DNA of 52,279 bases, from positions 1 through 52,279 of the forward strand of contig JACPRD010000001.1 of NCBI GenBank assembly GCA_016190145.1, given 5' to 3'. Under the pieces are notes generated by a model. That model did not search any database. It was given only the letters and a program-made list of their open reading frames with translations, and was not told the DNA's origin. Position 1 is the first letter of the stretch. Each line of letters opens with the position of its first letter. Source of the DNA: Planctomycetota bacterium (lineage in GTDB: Bacteria > Planctomycetota > MHYJ01 > WSZJ01). Of this stretch, positions 31,806 to 40,498 are shown in pieces. Made by a program: the position numbers and the translations under genes.

Positions 31806-33887
31806 GTGGCCACAGGGTTCAACGAAGGCGTCCGGAAGAACCTCGACCTGCTGTTCGTCGCGGGGATCATCGGCGTCCTCGTCGCCATCTTCGTGCCTCT
31901 GCCGACGCAACTCGTCGACCTCCTCCTCGTCGTCAACATCGCGGCCAGCATCCTCATCCTCCTGACGTCCATCTACGTGCGGGAGCCGCTTCAGTTTTCG
32001 GTCTTCCCCGCCACCCTGCTCGTCACGACGGCCTTCCGCCTGGCGCTCAATATCGCCACGACGCGGCTCATCCTCTCGAACGCCGCCACGGCGGGGACGA
32101 GCGCGGCGGGCGAGGTCGTGCAGACGTTCGCGAACTTCGTCGCGGGGGCGCAGCCGCTGGTGGGGTTCGTGATCTTCTGCATCCTGATCATCATCCAGTT
32201 CGTGGTCATCACGAAGGGCGCCAACCGGGTGGCGGAGGTCGCGGCGCGGTTCACGTTGGACGCCATGCCGGGCAAGCAGATGGCGATCGACGCGGACCTG
32301 AACGCGGGGCTGATCAAGGAAGCGGAGGCGCGGAAGAGGCGCGAGACGATCGCGCGCGAGGCGGACTTCTACGGGGCGATGGACGGGGCGACGAAGTTCG
32401 TCCGCGGAGATGCGATCGCGGGGATCATCATCATCCTGGTGAACCTGGTGGGCGGGTTCGTGATCGGGGTGTTCCAGCGGGGGATGACGTTTTCGCAGGC
32501 GCTGGACGTGTATGCGCGGCTGACGGTCGGGGACGGGCTCGTGACGCAGGTGCCGGCGCTGGTGGTGTCGATCGCGGCGGGCCTCATCGTGACGCGCGTG
32601 ACGGCGGTGTCGAACCTCGGGTCGGACATGCTGATGCAGATCTTCAGCGTGCCGAAGGCGCTCTACGTCGCGGGGGCGTTCATCGCGGCGCTGACGCTCG
32701 TGGGGTTCCCGTGGTACGCGATGCTGACGATCGGCGGGCTGCTCGTGTGGGTGGGCTGGTCGATCGAAGCGGTGCGGGCGACGGAGTCGGTGCGGGCGGT
32801 GAAGGAAGCGAAGAAGGAGGTCGCGCGGCCCGAGAAGGTGGAGGGGCTGCTCAAGGTGGACCCGATGGAGTTGGAAGTGGGGTACGGGCTGATCCGGCTG
32901 GTGGATCCGGGCCAGGGCGGCGACCTGGTCGAGCGCATCTCGCTCATCCGCCGCCAGTGCGCGCTCGACATGGGGATCGTCGTGCCGCCGATCCGCATCC
33001 GGGACAACATGCAGCTTCAGCCGAACGAATACGTCCTCAAGATCCGCGGCGTGCGGGTCGCGACCGGCACGGCGATCCCGGACCAGTACCTCGCGATGGA
33101 CCCGGGCGGCGGCGCGGCCCTTCCGCGCCTCGAAGGCACGCCCACGAAGGAGCCGGCGTTCGGGCTGCCCGCGACGTGGATCACGGAGGCGCAGCGGCAG
33201 CGCGCCGAGGCGCTGGGCTACACGGTCGTGGACGCGACGAGCGTCGCGGCGACGCACCTCACGGAGGTCATCAAGCAGAAGGCGCCGGAGCTCCTGACGC
33301 GCGAGGAGACGCAGAATCTGGTCACGGCGCTCAAGGAGACGCATCCGGGTCTTGTGGAAGAGGTGATCCCGGGCGTCGTGAAACCGGGCGAACTCCAGAA
33401 GGTCCTTCAGGGCCTCCTGCGCGAGGGCGTGTCGATCCGCGACCTCGCGACGATCGTCGAAACGCTGGGCGACTACGCGCCGCGCACGAAGGACACCGAG
33501 GTCCTGGTCGAATACTGCCGGAACGCCCTGGCGCGCTCGATCTCGCAGTCCGTCCTCGCGCACGACGGCCGCCTGCACGTCGTGACCGTCGATCCGCGCC
33601 TCGAGGACCTGCTCAAGGGCGCGACCGAGCGCTCCGACCTCGGCAGCCACCTGACGCTGGCGCCCAAGACCATCGGCCGCCTCGTCGAAGCCCTCGCCCG
33701 CGAGATCGAGAAGCTGGTCGGCCGCGGCTTCACCCCCGTCATCCTCTGTTCGCCACAGGTTCGGCTCCAGGTCAAGCGCATCACCGAGCAGCTCCAGCCC
33801 GGAATCGCTGTCCTCAGCTACAACGAAGTGCCGAAAGACATGAAGGTGGAGAGTCACGGACTCGTGCAGGTTGAGGCTGCGGCGTAA
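31806..33887 (+). CDS. flhA: flagellar export-gate protein FlhA
   Basis: 693 residues from the GTG at 31806, with GGGGAAAA just upstream; a TTG at 31779 would add nine residues. Eight membrane segments lie in the N-terminal half, including IIGVLVAIFVPLPTQLVDLL. The FHIPEP signature region is TKFVRGDAIAGIIIILVNLV. The C-terminal cytoplasmic domain binds substrates and chaperones (DPGQGGDLVERISLIRRQCA, KIRGVRVATGTAIPDQYLAM, VDATSVAATHLTEVIKQKAP). It uses proton flow for export. It is separated from flhB by the accessory island. Confidence 0.97.
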   Translation: MATGFNEGVRKNLDLLFVAGIIGVLVAIFVPLPTQLVDLLLVVNIAASILILLTSIYVREPLQFSVFPATLLVTTAFRLALNIATTRLILSNAATAGTSAAGEVVQTFANFVAGAQPLVGFVIFCILIIIQFVVITKGANRVAEVAARFTLDAMPGKQMAIDADLNAGLIKEAEARKRRETIAREADFYGAMDGATKFVRGDAIAGIIIILVNLVGGFVIGVFQRGMTFSQALDVYARLTVGDGLVTQVPALVVSIAAGLIVTRVTAVSNLGSDMLMQIFSVPKALYVAGAFIAALTLVGFPWYAMLTIGGLLVWVGWSIEAVRATESVRAVKEAKKEVARPEKVEGLLKVDPMELEVGYGLIRLVDPGQGGDLVERISLIRRQCALDMGIVVPPIRIRDNMQLQPNEYVLKIRGVRVATGTAIPDQYLAMDPGGGAALPRLEGTPTKEPAFGLPATWITEAQRQRAEALGYTVVDATSVAATHLTEVIKQKAPELLTREETQNLVTALKETHPGLVEEVIPGVVKPGELQKVLQGLLREGVSIRDLATIVETLGDYAPRTKDTEVLVEYCRNALARSISQSVLAHDGRLHVVTVDPRLEDLLKGATERSDLGSHLTLAPKTIGRLVEALAREIEKLVGRGFTPVILCSPQVRLQVKRITEQLQPGIAVLSYNEVPKDMKVESHGLVQVEAAA

Positions 33888-33893
33888 CGACCC

Positions 33894-33964
33894 CGTGCTT
33901 CGTGCGTCGTGCTTCGTGCCTCGTAACCGCGAACCACGAAGCACGAAGCACGAAGCACGAACGG
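33894..33964. repeat. word-type inverted repeat (GCACGAAGCACGAA family)
   Basis: The left arm (33894-33923) repeats CGTGCTTCGTGC. The right arm (33931-33964) repeats GCACGAAGCACGAA. The loop is about 7 nt. It fills the flhA-flhF spacer. Half copies lie at 25409-25430 and 28396-28427. Confidence 0.88.
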
Positions 33965-33986
33965 ACGTCGGAGCGGGAGCCGCGCG

Positions 33987-35126
33987 TTGAAGCTGAAGAA
34001 ATATGAGGGACGGTCTCTTCAAGAAGCTCTTCGCCGAGTGAAGGAAGACCTCGGCGACGATGCCGTCGTGCTGCAGACGTTTGCGCCGACGCGCCGCGGC
34101 CTGTGGCGATTCCTGTCGCGGGACAAGTACGTGATTCTCGCGGGGAAGGGCTTCCGGGTGCTCCCGAACGGGAAGGCGACGGAGGAGACGCCGGGCGCTT
34201 CCCTGCTCCGAAAGATCTACGGCGCCGACACTCCGAAGCTGTCGGCGGCGACCTCTTCAGAACTGTCCGAACTGCGCAAGATGATCACGGACCTCGGGCA
34301 GCAGATCCGGCACCGCGAGATGGGCGGCGCGCCGGAGGAGTTGTTCCAGACGTACGTGTCGCTTCTCAACGCCAACGTCAGCCAGGCGCTGGCGAAGACG
34401 ATCGTGGAGCGGATTCAGCGGAAGCTGCCGGCGGACGCGCTGAAGGATCCGGGGGTGGTGGACGAGGCGATCCGGTCGGCGGTGACGGAGATGATTCCGG
34501 TGGCGGCGCCGATGCCGTTCATCCGCGGTCGGGCGAAGCGGGTGATGCTGGTTGGGCCGACGGGGGTGGGGAAGACGACGACGATCGCGAAGCTGGCGGG
34601 CAACTACAGCGTGACGGAGGGGAAGGACGTCGCGCTGGTGACGCTGGACACGTACCGGATCGCGGCGACGGACCAGCTGCGGCGTATTGCGGAGCTGCTG
34701 GACATTCCGATGGCGGTGGTGCAGACGCCGGAGGACCTGCGGCTGGCGCTGGCGAGCTATGCGAAGAAGGATCTGGTGCTGATCGACACGGCGGGGCGGT
34801 CGCAGCGGGACGCGGCGAAGATGGACGAGCTGGGGCCGTTCGTGGCGGCGGCTCAGGCGGACGAGCTGCACCTGGTGTGCGCGGCGTCGACGCATCCCGA
34901 CACGCTGATGGACCAGGTGGCGCGGTTCGGGCGGTACCCGGTTTCGCACGTGATCCTGACGAAGGTGGACGAGGCCGCGCGATTCGGGCTGATTCTCGAC
35001 GTGCTCGCGCACGTGAAGTCGGGCGTTTCGTGGGTGACGACGGGCCAGGGCATCCCGCAGGACATCGAGGCGGGGCGGCCGGACCGGATCGCGGAGATGA
35101 TTCTGCGCGAAGCGAGGCGGGCATGA
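33987..35126 (+). CDS. flhF: flagellar placement GTPase FlhF
   Basis: 379 residues from a TTG preceded by GGAGCGGGAG; the TTG gives the canonical start KLKKYEGRSLQEALRRVKED. The SRP-type GTPase domain has G1 GPTGVGKTTTIAKLAGN, DTYRIAATDQLRRIAELLD, G3 DTAGRSQRD and G4 TKVDEAARFG. FlhF marks the site of flagellar assembly and often sets polar position. The stop overlaps flhG (ATGA). Confidence 0.95.
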   Translation: MKLKKYEGRSLQEALRRVKEDLGDDAVVLQTFAPTRRGLWRFLSRDKYVILAGKGFRVLPNGKATEETPGASLLRKIYGADTPKLSAATSSELSELRKMITDLGQQIRHREMGGAPEELFQTYVSLLNANVSQALAKTIVERIQRKLPADALKDPGVVDEAIRSAVTEMIPVAAPMPFIRGRAKRVMLVGPTGVGKTTTIAKLAGNYSVTEGKDVALVTLDTYRIAATDQLRRIAELLDIPMAVVQTPEDLRLALASYAKKDLVLIDTAGRSQRDAAKMDELGPFVAAAQADELHLVCAASTHPDTLMDQVARFGRYPVSHVILTKVDEAARFGLILDVLAHVKSGVSWVTTGQGIPQDIEAGRPDRIAEMILREARRA

Positions 35127-35992
35127 GGCTTTCCGCCGCGGGCGCGGACCAGGCGGAGGAGCTGCGGCGGATGGTCGCCGCGCGCGGCCCCGCGGCGCGC
35201 GTCATCGCCGTGACGAGCGGCAAGGGCGGCGTCGGCAAGACGAACCTCGCCGTGAACCTCGCGGTCGCGGCGGCGCAGCGCGGCAAGCGCGTCATCCTGA
35301 TCGACCTCGACCTCGGCCTCGCGAACGCGGACGTGATCCTCGGCGTGCAGCCGCGCGCGACGCTCGCGCACGTGCTCTCGGGGCGGCGGGAGATTCTGGA
35401 AGTGCTCGCCCCGGCGCACGGGATCCAGCTCCTCCCCGGCGCGAGCGGCCTCGACTCGCTCGCCAACCTCGGCGCCCCCGAGCGCGAGCGCCTCCGCGCC
35501 GCGTTCGACCGCCTCAGCCGCCGCGCCGACTTCGTCATCGTCGACACCGGCGCCGGCGCGCACCGGAACGTCATCGAATTCGCCGCGGCCGCCGACGAGG
35601 CCCTCGTCGTGACCACCCCGGAGCCGACGGCGCTCGTGGACGCGTATGCGATGGTGAAGATGCTCTCGCGCGAGCCCGACCCGGCGTCGATCCGGCTGGT
35701 GGTGAACCAGGCGGAGGACCGCGCGGAGGCGGAGCGCGTCTCGCAGGGGCTGGCGTCGGTCGCCGAACGGTTCCTCTCGGCGCGGGTGGACCGCGCGGGG
35801 TACGTGCTGCGGGACGAAGCGGTCCCGCGGTCGGTGAGGGCGAAGGCGCCGTTCGTGGTGGCGGAGCCGCGGTGTGCGGCGAGCGTGTGCGTGCGGAATC
35901 TGGCGGCGCGGCTGGTGGTGGGAAGCGCCGTTCCGGTGGAGCGGCGGGGGTTTCTGGACCGGGTGTTCGGCTTCCTGCGCAAGGGGGCCTGA
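35123..35992 (+). CDS. flhG: flagellar number regulator FlhG (MinD/ParA type)
   Basis: 289 residues. The deviant Walker A is VTSGKGGVGKTNLAVNLA; LIDLDLGLANADVILGVQP and VIVDTGAGAHRNVIEF follow. An N-terminal helix (ADQAEELRRMV) resembles the FlhF-stimulating DQAxxLR motif of FlhG/YlxH. It limits flagellar number by controlling FlhF and, in some bacteria, FliM/FliN assembly or the sigma-54 activator. Tight overlap with flhF. Confidence 0.94.
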   Translation: MRLSAAGADQAEELRRMVAARGPAARVIAVTSGKGGVGKTNLAVNLAVAAAQRGKRVILIDLDLGLANADVILGVQPRATLAHVLSGRREILEVLAPAHGIQLLPGASGLDSLANLGAPERERLRAAFDRLSRRADFVIVDTGAGAHRNVIEFAAAADEALVVTTPEPTALVDAYAMVKMLSREPDPASIRLVVNQAEDRAEAERVSQGLASVAERFLSARVDRAGYVLRDEAVPRSVRAKAPFVVAEPRCAASVCVRNLAARLVVGSAVPVERRGFLDRVFGFLRKGA

Positions 35993-35993
35993 G

Positions 35994-36236
35994 GTGACCG
36001 GGAAAATGTTAGGGTCCGGTTTAGGCGTCATTGCGATGTTGATGACGCTGATCTGGGCATTGGGGGCGGGGATCGACCTGGTGCCCGCGCTGATGCGTTC
36101 GCTGGTGGCGCTTCTTGTTATGTTCTTTGTGGGACTGATTTTAGGAAGGGCGATGGCCGACTCCGTGGCGCCCCAGGCACCGAAGCGGGAGGAATTGCCG
36201 CCGGAAAAAGATAAATTACAAAAGAAAGGCCCTTGA
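35994..36236 (+). CDS. small two-helix membrane protein between flhG and fliA
   Basis: 80 residues from a GTG at 35994, with AAGGGGG upstream (an ATG at 36006 is possible). Two hydrophobic segments (LGVIAMLMTLIWALGAGIDL and SLVALLVMFFVGLILGRAMA) are followed by a Lys/Glu-rich tail. Unknown family. It starts right after the flhG stop, and its 3' end overlaps the fliA -35 box. A small membrane protein at this position may assist FlhF/FlhG or the export gate; that is inference. Confidence 0.7.
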   Translation: MTGKMLGSGLGVIAMLMTLIWALGAGIDLVPALMRSLVALLVMFFVGLILGRAMADSVAPQAPKREELPPEKDKLQKKGP

Positions 36237-36260
36237 CCTAACTTTTGTAAGTTATATAAT
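36216..36260 (+). promoter_or_regulatory. sigma-70-type promoter with inverted repeat before fliA
   Basis: TTGACC (36233-36238) and TATAAT (36255-36260) are separated by 16 nt, the best -35/-10 pair I found. A 9-bp inverted repeat, TTACAAAAG (36216-36224) and CTTTTGTAA (36242-36250), brackets the -35 box. Predicted transcription would start near 36267. The repeat could be an operator or an upstream terminator stem. Confidence 0.75.
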
Positions 36261-36304
36261 TGGGGCACCTCTCCGACAGGCACCACCTCATTGGAGCCCG
36301 GAAG

Positions 36305-37081
36305 ATGCCCACCAAAACGTCGAAGGAAGATGTCGCCCTGCTCTGGAAACGCTTCAAAGAAAACCACGACCCCGCCGCTAAAAACGCCCTCATCGAAAAT
36401 TACCTCCCCATCGTCCGCTACTGCGCGGACCGCCTCATGACCAAGCTCCCCCAGAACGTCGAAGTCGACGACCTCGCCTCCGCCGGCATCTTCGGCCTCA
36501 TGGACGCCATCGAACGCTTCGAACCGGAACGCAACATCAAGTTCGAAACCTACTGCACCAACCGCATCCGCGGCGCCATCCTCGACGAGCTGCGCAATCT
36601 CGACTGGGTCCCGCGCCTCGTCCGCGCCCAGGCCCACAAGCTGGAACGCAGCATGAACGCGCTCGAGACGCAGCTCGGCCGCACGCCGACGGAACAGGAA
36701 GTCGCTCAGAACATGGGCATCAGCGTCACCGACCTGACCGAGATCCGCCGCGAAACGCACACCGCGGCCGCCGTCTCCATGCACAAGCGCTGGACCGACA
36801 CCGACGACCAGACCGGCCTCCAGACGGTCGAAATCGTCGAGGACCGCCGCGACGTCGACCCGACCCGCGACCTCCAGAAGAAGGAACTCGTCGAGCTCAT
36901 CACCCGCGGCCTGTCCCGAAAGGAACGCCTCATCCTCCTCCTCTACTACTACGAAGAGCTGACGATGAAGGAGATCGGCGCTACGCTCGACCTCTCCGAG
37001 TCGCGGGTCTGCCAGATCCACACCAAAATCATCTCCCGGCTCAAAGGGGAGCTCAAGCGGCGGCGGTCGGACCTTTTGTAG
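36305..37081 (+). CDS. fliA: flagellar sigma factor FliA (sigma-28)
   Basis: 258 residues from the ATG at 36305 (GGAGCCCGGAAG upstream); an in-frame ATG at 36260 lies in the -10 box and is rejected. Region 2 reads VEVDDLASAGIFGLMDAIER and FETYCTNRIRGAILDELRNL. Region 3 has LGRTPTEQEVAQNMGISVTD, and region 4 has LSRKERLILLLYYYEELTMK and SESRVCQIHTKIISRLK. It directs late flagellar and chemotaxis promoters. No FlgM gene is in the window. Confidence 0.96.
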   Translation: MPTKTSKEDVALLWKRFKENHDPAAKNALIENYLPIVRYCADRLMTKLPQNVEVDDLASAGIFGLMDAIERFEPERNIKFETYCTNRIRGAILDELRNLDWVPRLVRAQAHKLERSMNALETQLGRTPTEQEVAQNMGISVTDLTEIRRETHTAAAVSMHKRWTDTDDQTGLQTVEIVEDRRDVDPTRDLQKKELVELITRGLSRKERLILLLYYYEELTMKEIGATLDLSESRVCQIHTKIISRLKGELKRRRSDLL

Positions 37082-37098
37082 CTCTCCGGCACGCGAGG

Positions 37099-37204
37099 GT
37101 TTCGTTCCTCGTTACTCGTTCCTGGTTTCTCGTTCCGTCGTGCGGATGCCGGACATCTCTCCGCGCGGAGCACGAAACGAGTAACGATGAACGAGGAACG
37201 GAAC
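37099..37204. repeat. word-type inverted repeat (CGTTCCTCGTTACTCGTT family)
   Basis: The left arm (37099-37138) reiterates TTCGTTCCTCGTTACTCGTT. The right arm (37171-37204) reiterates ACGAAACGAGTAACGATGAA. The loop is about 32 nt. It lies between fliA and the next gene; same family as 24191-24292. Confidence 0.85.
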
Positions 37205-37229
37205 ACGCGCGACAGCCGAACGCGGTAGA

Positions 37230-37559
37230 ATGAGTGCGATGGCTCTCGAACCCCTCAATCTCTCGATCACCCGCGCCGACCAGGTCCAGCAGATCCAGAA
37301 CCTGTTCGTCGCCGCCGAACGCGCCGGTAAGGCCGCCGCCGCCCGCGAAACGCAGGAGGCCGGCCGCCGCGAACCCGCTTCCGTCCAGGAACCGAGCGCG
37401 ACGGAGGGATCGCGGATTCACGAAGAGGAGACAGGCGGGTCCGGGGCGTACGAGGGGCCCGAGGGGCGCGCGCCGGAGACCGGGGACAAGCCGGAAGTTC
37501 CCGTGCGCGACGCCGCCGATCCCGAAGGCAGGGGCCTCAAGCTGGACATCACCGCATAG
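37230..37559 (+). CDS. unknown small protein downstream of fliA
   Basis: 109 residues (alternative ATG at 37239). The N-terminus ALEPLNLSITRADQVQQIQN and LFVAAERAGKAAAARETQEA looks ordered and helical. The rest is Glu/Gly/Pro-rich and probably disordered, ending GRGLKLDITA. Conserved small proteins with this layout occur near motility genes, but I cannot name a family. It ends 2 nt before surE. Confidence 0.6.
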   Translation: MSAMALEPLNLSITRADQVQQIQNLFVAAERAGKAAAARETQEAGRREPASVQEPSATEGSRIHEEETGGSGAYEGPEGRAPETGDKPEVPVRDAADPEGRGLKLDITA

Positions 37560-37561
37560 CG

Positions 37562-38389
37562 ATGCCCCGACGCCTCGATTACTTCTTCACCAACGACGAC
37601 GGTATCCACGCGCCAGGGCTCGGCGCGCTCCGGCACGCCCTGCGCGGACGCGGCGCGGCGTTCGTCGCCGCCCCTTCCTCCCAGCGCTCGGCGGTCGGAC
37701 ACTCGATCACGATCCACCGGCCGATCACCGCCGAGGAGGTCGCGCTCGCGGGCGGCGGCCGCGGCTGGTCGCTCGATGGCACGCCGGCGGACTGCGTCAA
37801 GCTCGCCCTCTGCGAGCTCGTCCCGCGCCCCCCGCGGTTCGTGCTGAGCGGCATCAACTTCGGCGCGAACCTCGGCACCAACGTTTTCTACAGCGGCACC
37901 GTCGCGGCGGCCCTCGAGGCGGCGTTCCTCGGCATCCCCTCGTTCGCCCTCTCCCTCGCGACGAAGGTCGACCCGCTGTTCGAGGACGCCGGCCGCATCG
38001 CGCGCCGCGTCGTCGAGGAATTCGCCCCGTTCGTCGAGGGCTCCGCCGTCTGCCTCAACGTCAACATCCCCAATCTCCCGGCCCGCGACGTCCGCGGCGT
38101 CCGCTTCACTCACCAGGCCCCCACCCCCTACACCGACCATTTCCACCGCCGCCGCGACCCGCGCGGCCGCCTGTATTTCTGGATGGACGGCGACCGCGGC
38201 CTCTCGCGCAACGGACACGCGGCGCCGCGCGAGATGACCGACATCGAAGCCGTCCGGCGCGGGTACGTGTCGATCACGCCGCTTCGGCTGACGCTGACCT
38301 GCGAAGCGACGTTCGAGCGACTGGCGCGGAACGGGTGGAAGGGCGGCGCGCGCACCGGGGCCGCGCCGGCGAGCCGCAAGCCGCGGTGA
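37562..38389 (+). CDS. surE: 5'-nucleotidase SurE
   Basis: 275 residues. The signature TNDDGIHAPGL contains the metal-binding Asp pair; PSSQRSAVGHSITIHRPI, GTPADCVKLAL, SGINFGANLG and YSGTVAAALEAAFLGIPSFA follow. SurE dephosphorylates nucleoside 5'- and 3'-monophosphates and short polyphosphate in the cytoplasm. The stop overlaps the GTG start of the aminotransferase (GTGA). Confidence 0.95.
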   Translation: MPRRLDYFFTNDDGIHAPGLGALRHALRGRGAAFVAAPSSQRSAVGHSITIHRPITAEEVALAGGGRGWSLDGTPADCVKLALCELVPRPPRFVLSGINFGANLGTNVFYSGTVAAALEAAFLGIPSFALSLATKVDPLFEDAGRIARRVVEEFAPFVEGSAVCLNVNIPNLPARDVRGVRFTHQAPTPYTDHFHRRRDPRGRLYFWMDGDRGLSRNGHAAPREMTDIEAVRRGYVSITPLRLTLTCEATFERLARNGWKGGARTGAAPASRKPR

Positions 38390-39729
38390 AGCCGCCGCTT
38401 CCTTCTTCCGGCCTTCGCGCGCGCGCCCGGGCGCACCTCTGGCAGCCGTTCACGCAGATGCAGGAGTGGAACGCGGAGGAATTCCCGGTAATCGCCTCCG
38501 CGCGCGGCACGACGCTGTTCGACGCGGACGGCCGGCCGTACATCGACGGGAATTCCAGCCTCTGGTGCAACGTCCACGGGCATCGCCACCCCGCCCTCGA
38601 CCGCGCGGTTTCGGCCCAGCTCCGCCGCGCCGCCCACACGACCCTGCTCGGCCTCGCCCACCCCTCCGCCATCCAGCTCGCCGAACGGCTCGCGGGAATC
38701 GCGCCCCGCGGGCTGGAGCGGGTGTTCCTGAGCGACTCTGGAAGCGAGGCGGTCGAGGTCGCGCTCAAGATGGCGTTCCAGTACTGGCGGCAGGCGAGGC
38801 CCTCGGAGAACCGGACGAAATTCGTGACGTTCAGCGGGGCGTACCACGGCGACACGCTGGGCGCCGTGTCCGCGGGCGCGATCCCCACGTTCCACAACCT
38901 GTTCAAACCCCTCCTGTTCCCCACCATCCAGGCGCCGTGCCCCTACTCCCCGACCGATCCGCAGAAGGCCGGCGCCCGGGCGCTGGCGCAGCTCGCGCGC
39001 ATCCTCAAGACGCACGCGCGCGAACTGTGCGCCGTGGTCCTCGAACCCGTCGTGCAGGCCGCCGCCGGAATCCTCCCGCAACCGGACGGCTTCGTGAAAA
39101 CCGTTCGCGACCTCTGCACCGCCAGCGGCGTGCTCCTCATCGCCGACGAGGTCGCCGTCGGCTTCGGCCGCACCGGAACACTCTTCGCCTGCAACCGCGA
39201 CGGCACCGCCCCGGACCTGCTGGTGCTGGGGAAGGGGCTTTCGGGGGGTTACCTGCCGCTTTCCGCGACGCTGGCGAGCGAGACGATCTACGGCGCCTTC
39301 CTCGCCCCCTGGCACGAGATGCGACATTTCCTCCACGGGCACACGTTCGCGGGGAACCCGCTCGCCTGCGCGGCGGCGCTCGCGTCGCTGGACGTCTTCG
39401 CGAAGGAAAAGACGATGAAGAAGCTCCCCGCGAAGGTCTCGCGATTCGAGCGCCGCCTCGAGAAATTCCGCGGCCACCCGCATGTCGGCGACGTGCGCTC
39501 GCGCGGCCTCATGGGCGCGGTCGAACTGGTCCGCGCGCGGCCCGCGTCGCCTTACGAACCCGCCCTGCGGATGGGCCACCGAGTAACTATCGAGTGCCGC
39601 GCGCGCGGCCTCATCCTGCGCCCCCTCGGCGACGCCGTGGTGCTCGTGCCGGCGCTTTCGATGGAAGCGAGGACGATGGACCGGATGTTCGACATCCTGG
39701 AGGAGAGCATGGAAGCGGCGACGCGATGA
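38386..39729 (+). CDS. bioA: adenosylmethionine-8-amino-7-oxononanoate aminotransferase BioA
   Basis: 447 residues from a GTG overlapping the surE stop. HLWQPFTQMQEW is the BioA opening; DGNSSLWCNVHGHRHPALD, LSDSGSEAVEVALKMAFQYW, SGAYHGDTLGAVSAG, LIADEVAVGFGRTGTLFAC and the PLP-lysine segment LGKGLSGGYLPLSATLA follow. It uses SAM as amino donor to make 7,8-diaminopelargonate in biotin synthesis. No other bio gene is in the window. It overlaps the next gene by 4 nt. Confidence 0.93.
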   Translation: MKPPLPSSGLRARARAHLWQPFTQMQEWNAEEFPVIASARGTTLFDADGRPYIDGNSSLWCNVHGHRHPALDRAVSAQLRRAAHTTLLGLAHPSAIQLAERLAGIAPRGLERVFLSDSGSEAVEVALKMAFQYWRQARPSENRTKFVTFSGAYHGDTLGAVSAGAIPTFHNLFKPLLFPTIQAPCPYSPTDPQKAGARALAQLARILKTHARELCAVVLEPVVQAAAGILPQPDGFVKTVRDLCTASGVLLIADEVAVGFGRTGTLFACNRDGTAPDLLVLGKGLSGGYLPLSATLASETIYGAFLAPWHEMRHFLHGHTFAGNPLACAAALASLDVFAKEKTMKKLPAKVSRFERRLEKFRGHPHVGDVRSRGLMGAVELVRARPASPYEPALRMGHRVTIECRARGLILRPLGDAVVLVPALSMEARTMDRMFDILEESMEAATR

Positions 39730-40496
39730 ACTGTCCTTCCTGCGGACTTGCGATCGACGCGCCGGCCGCGGAGCGGTGTCCGGGGTGCGGCGCCGAGCTG
39801 GCGGGCAAGCCCCGCGTCTCGGTCCACGCGGTGCTCGCGGTGGTCACGGGCCTGTGCCTCCTCCCGCTCGTGCCCTCGCTCTTCGGCACGATGGCGCTCT
39901 CGGAAATCCACGAGTCCCACGGCGCCCGCACCGGCCGCCTGGCCGCCCGTCTCGGCGTCGCGCTCGGCCTGCTCTGGTTCCTCGCCGCCGCGGCCGCCCT
40001 CTACGCCTGGATCCGTCCCGAGACGTTCTACCCGCGCTTCTTCCCCGAGAGAATCGCCCGGCAGCAGGACGAGGCGGCGAAGGCGCTTCTCACCCTGGCC
40101 GCGCAGGAGATTTCGTTCAAGGACTACGACCACGACCGGAACGACGTGCGCGACTTCTGGGTGGACGACGTGGCGGGGCTCTACGCGTTCCCCATGCGGA
40201 ACTCGGGGCATCCGGAGCTGGTGCTGCTCGATATCGCGCGCGCGGACGCGTCGCCCGCAACCGACCATCAGGACCAGTTCGAGCCGCGGGACGGGTATGT
40301 TTTCAGGGCCGTCCCCGGGGTGGACCGGCGGGTGCAGTTCGCGTACACGGCGTACCCCCACGTGTACGGCGTGGGCGGCGTGATGACGTACTACGTCGAC
40401 GAAAGGCACGACGTCTGGGAGAAGGACCTGGGCGGGATGCCGGCCGACAGGCACTACGAGGATCCGGCCGCCGACGGGTGGAGGCGGAGGTACTGA
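39726..40496 (+). CDS. zinc-ribbon membrane protein with DUF2950-like domain
   Basis: 256 residues. An N-terminal zinc ribbon (CPSCGLAIDAPAAERCPGCG) precedes two transmembrane segments: SVHAVLAVVTGLCLLPLVPS and LGVALGLLWFLAAAAALYAW. They are separated by MALSEIHESHGARTGRLAAR, as in DUF4190-type regions. The C-terminal domain (about 110-256) has LTLAAQEISFKDYDHDRNDV, DFWVDDVAGLYAF and a YVDERHDVWEKDLG ending. Function unknown; a membrane-bound extracytoplasmic domain is likely. Confidence 0.65.
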   Translation: MNCPSCGLAIDAPAAERCPGCGAELAGKPRVSVHAVLAVVTGLCLLPLVPSLFGTMALSEIHESHGARTGRLAARLGVALGLLWFLAAAAALYAWIRPETFYPRFFPERIARQQDEAAKALLTLAAQEISFKDYDHDRNDVRDFWVDDVAGLYAFPMRNSGHPELVLLDIARADASPATDHQDQFEPRDGYVFRAVPGVDRRVQFAYTAYPHVYGVGGVMTYYVDERHDVWEKDLGGMPADRHYEDPAADGWRRRY

Positions 40497-40498
40497 GG

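Noticed and set aside
8650..37229. Sigma-54 (-24/-12) promoters for the flagellar operons
   Set aside because: I scanned the spacers for TGGC-N-GC-type pairs and saw none with correct spacing. The activator may work elsewhere, or I may have missed a weak site.
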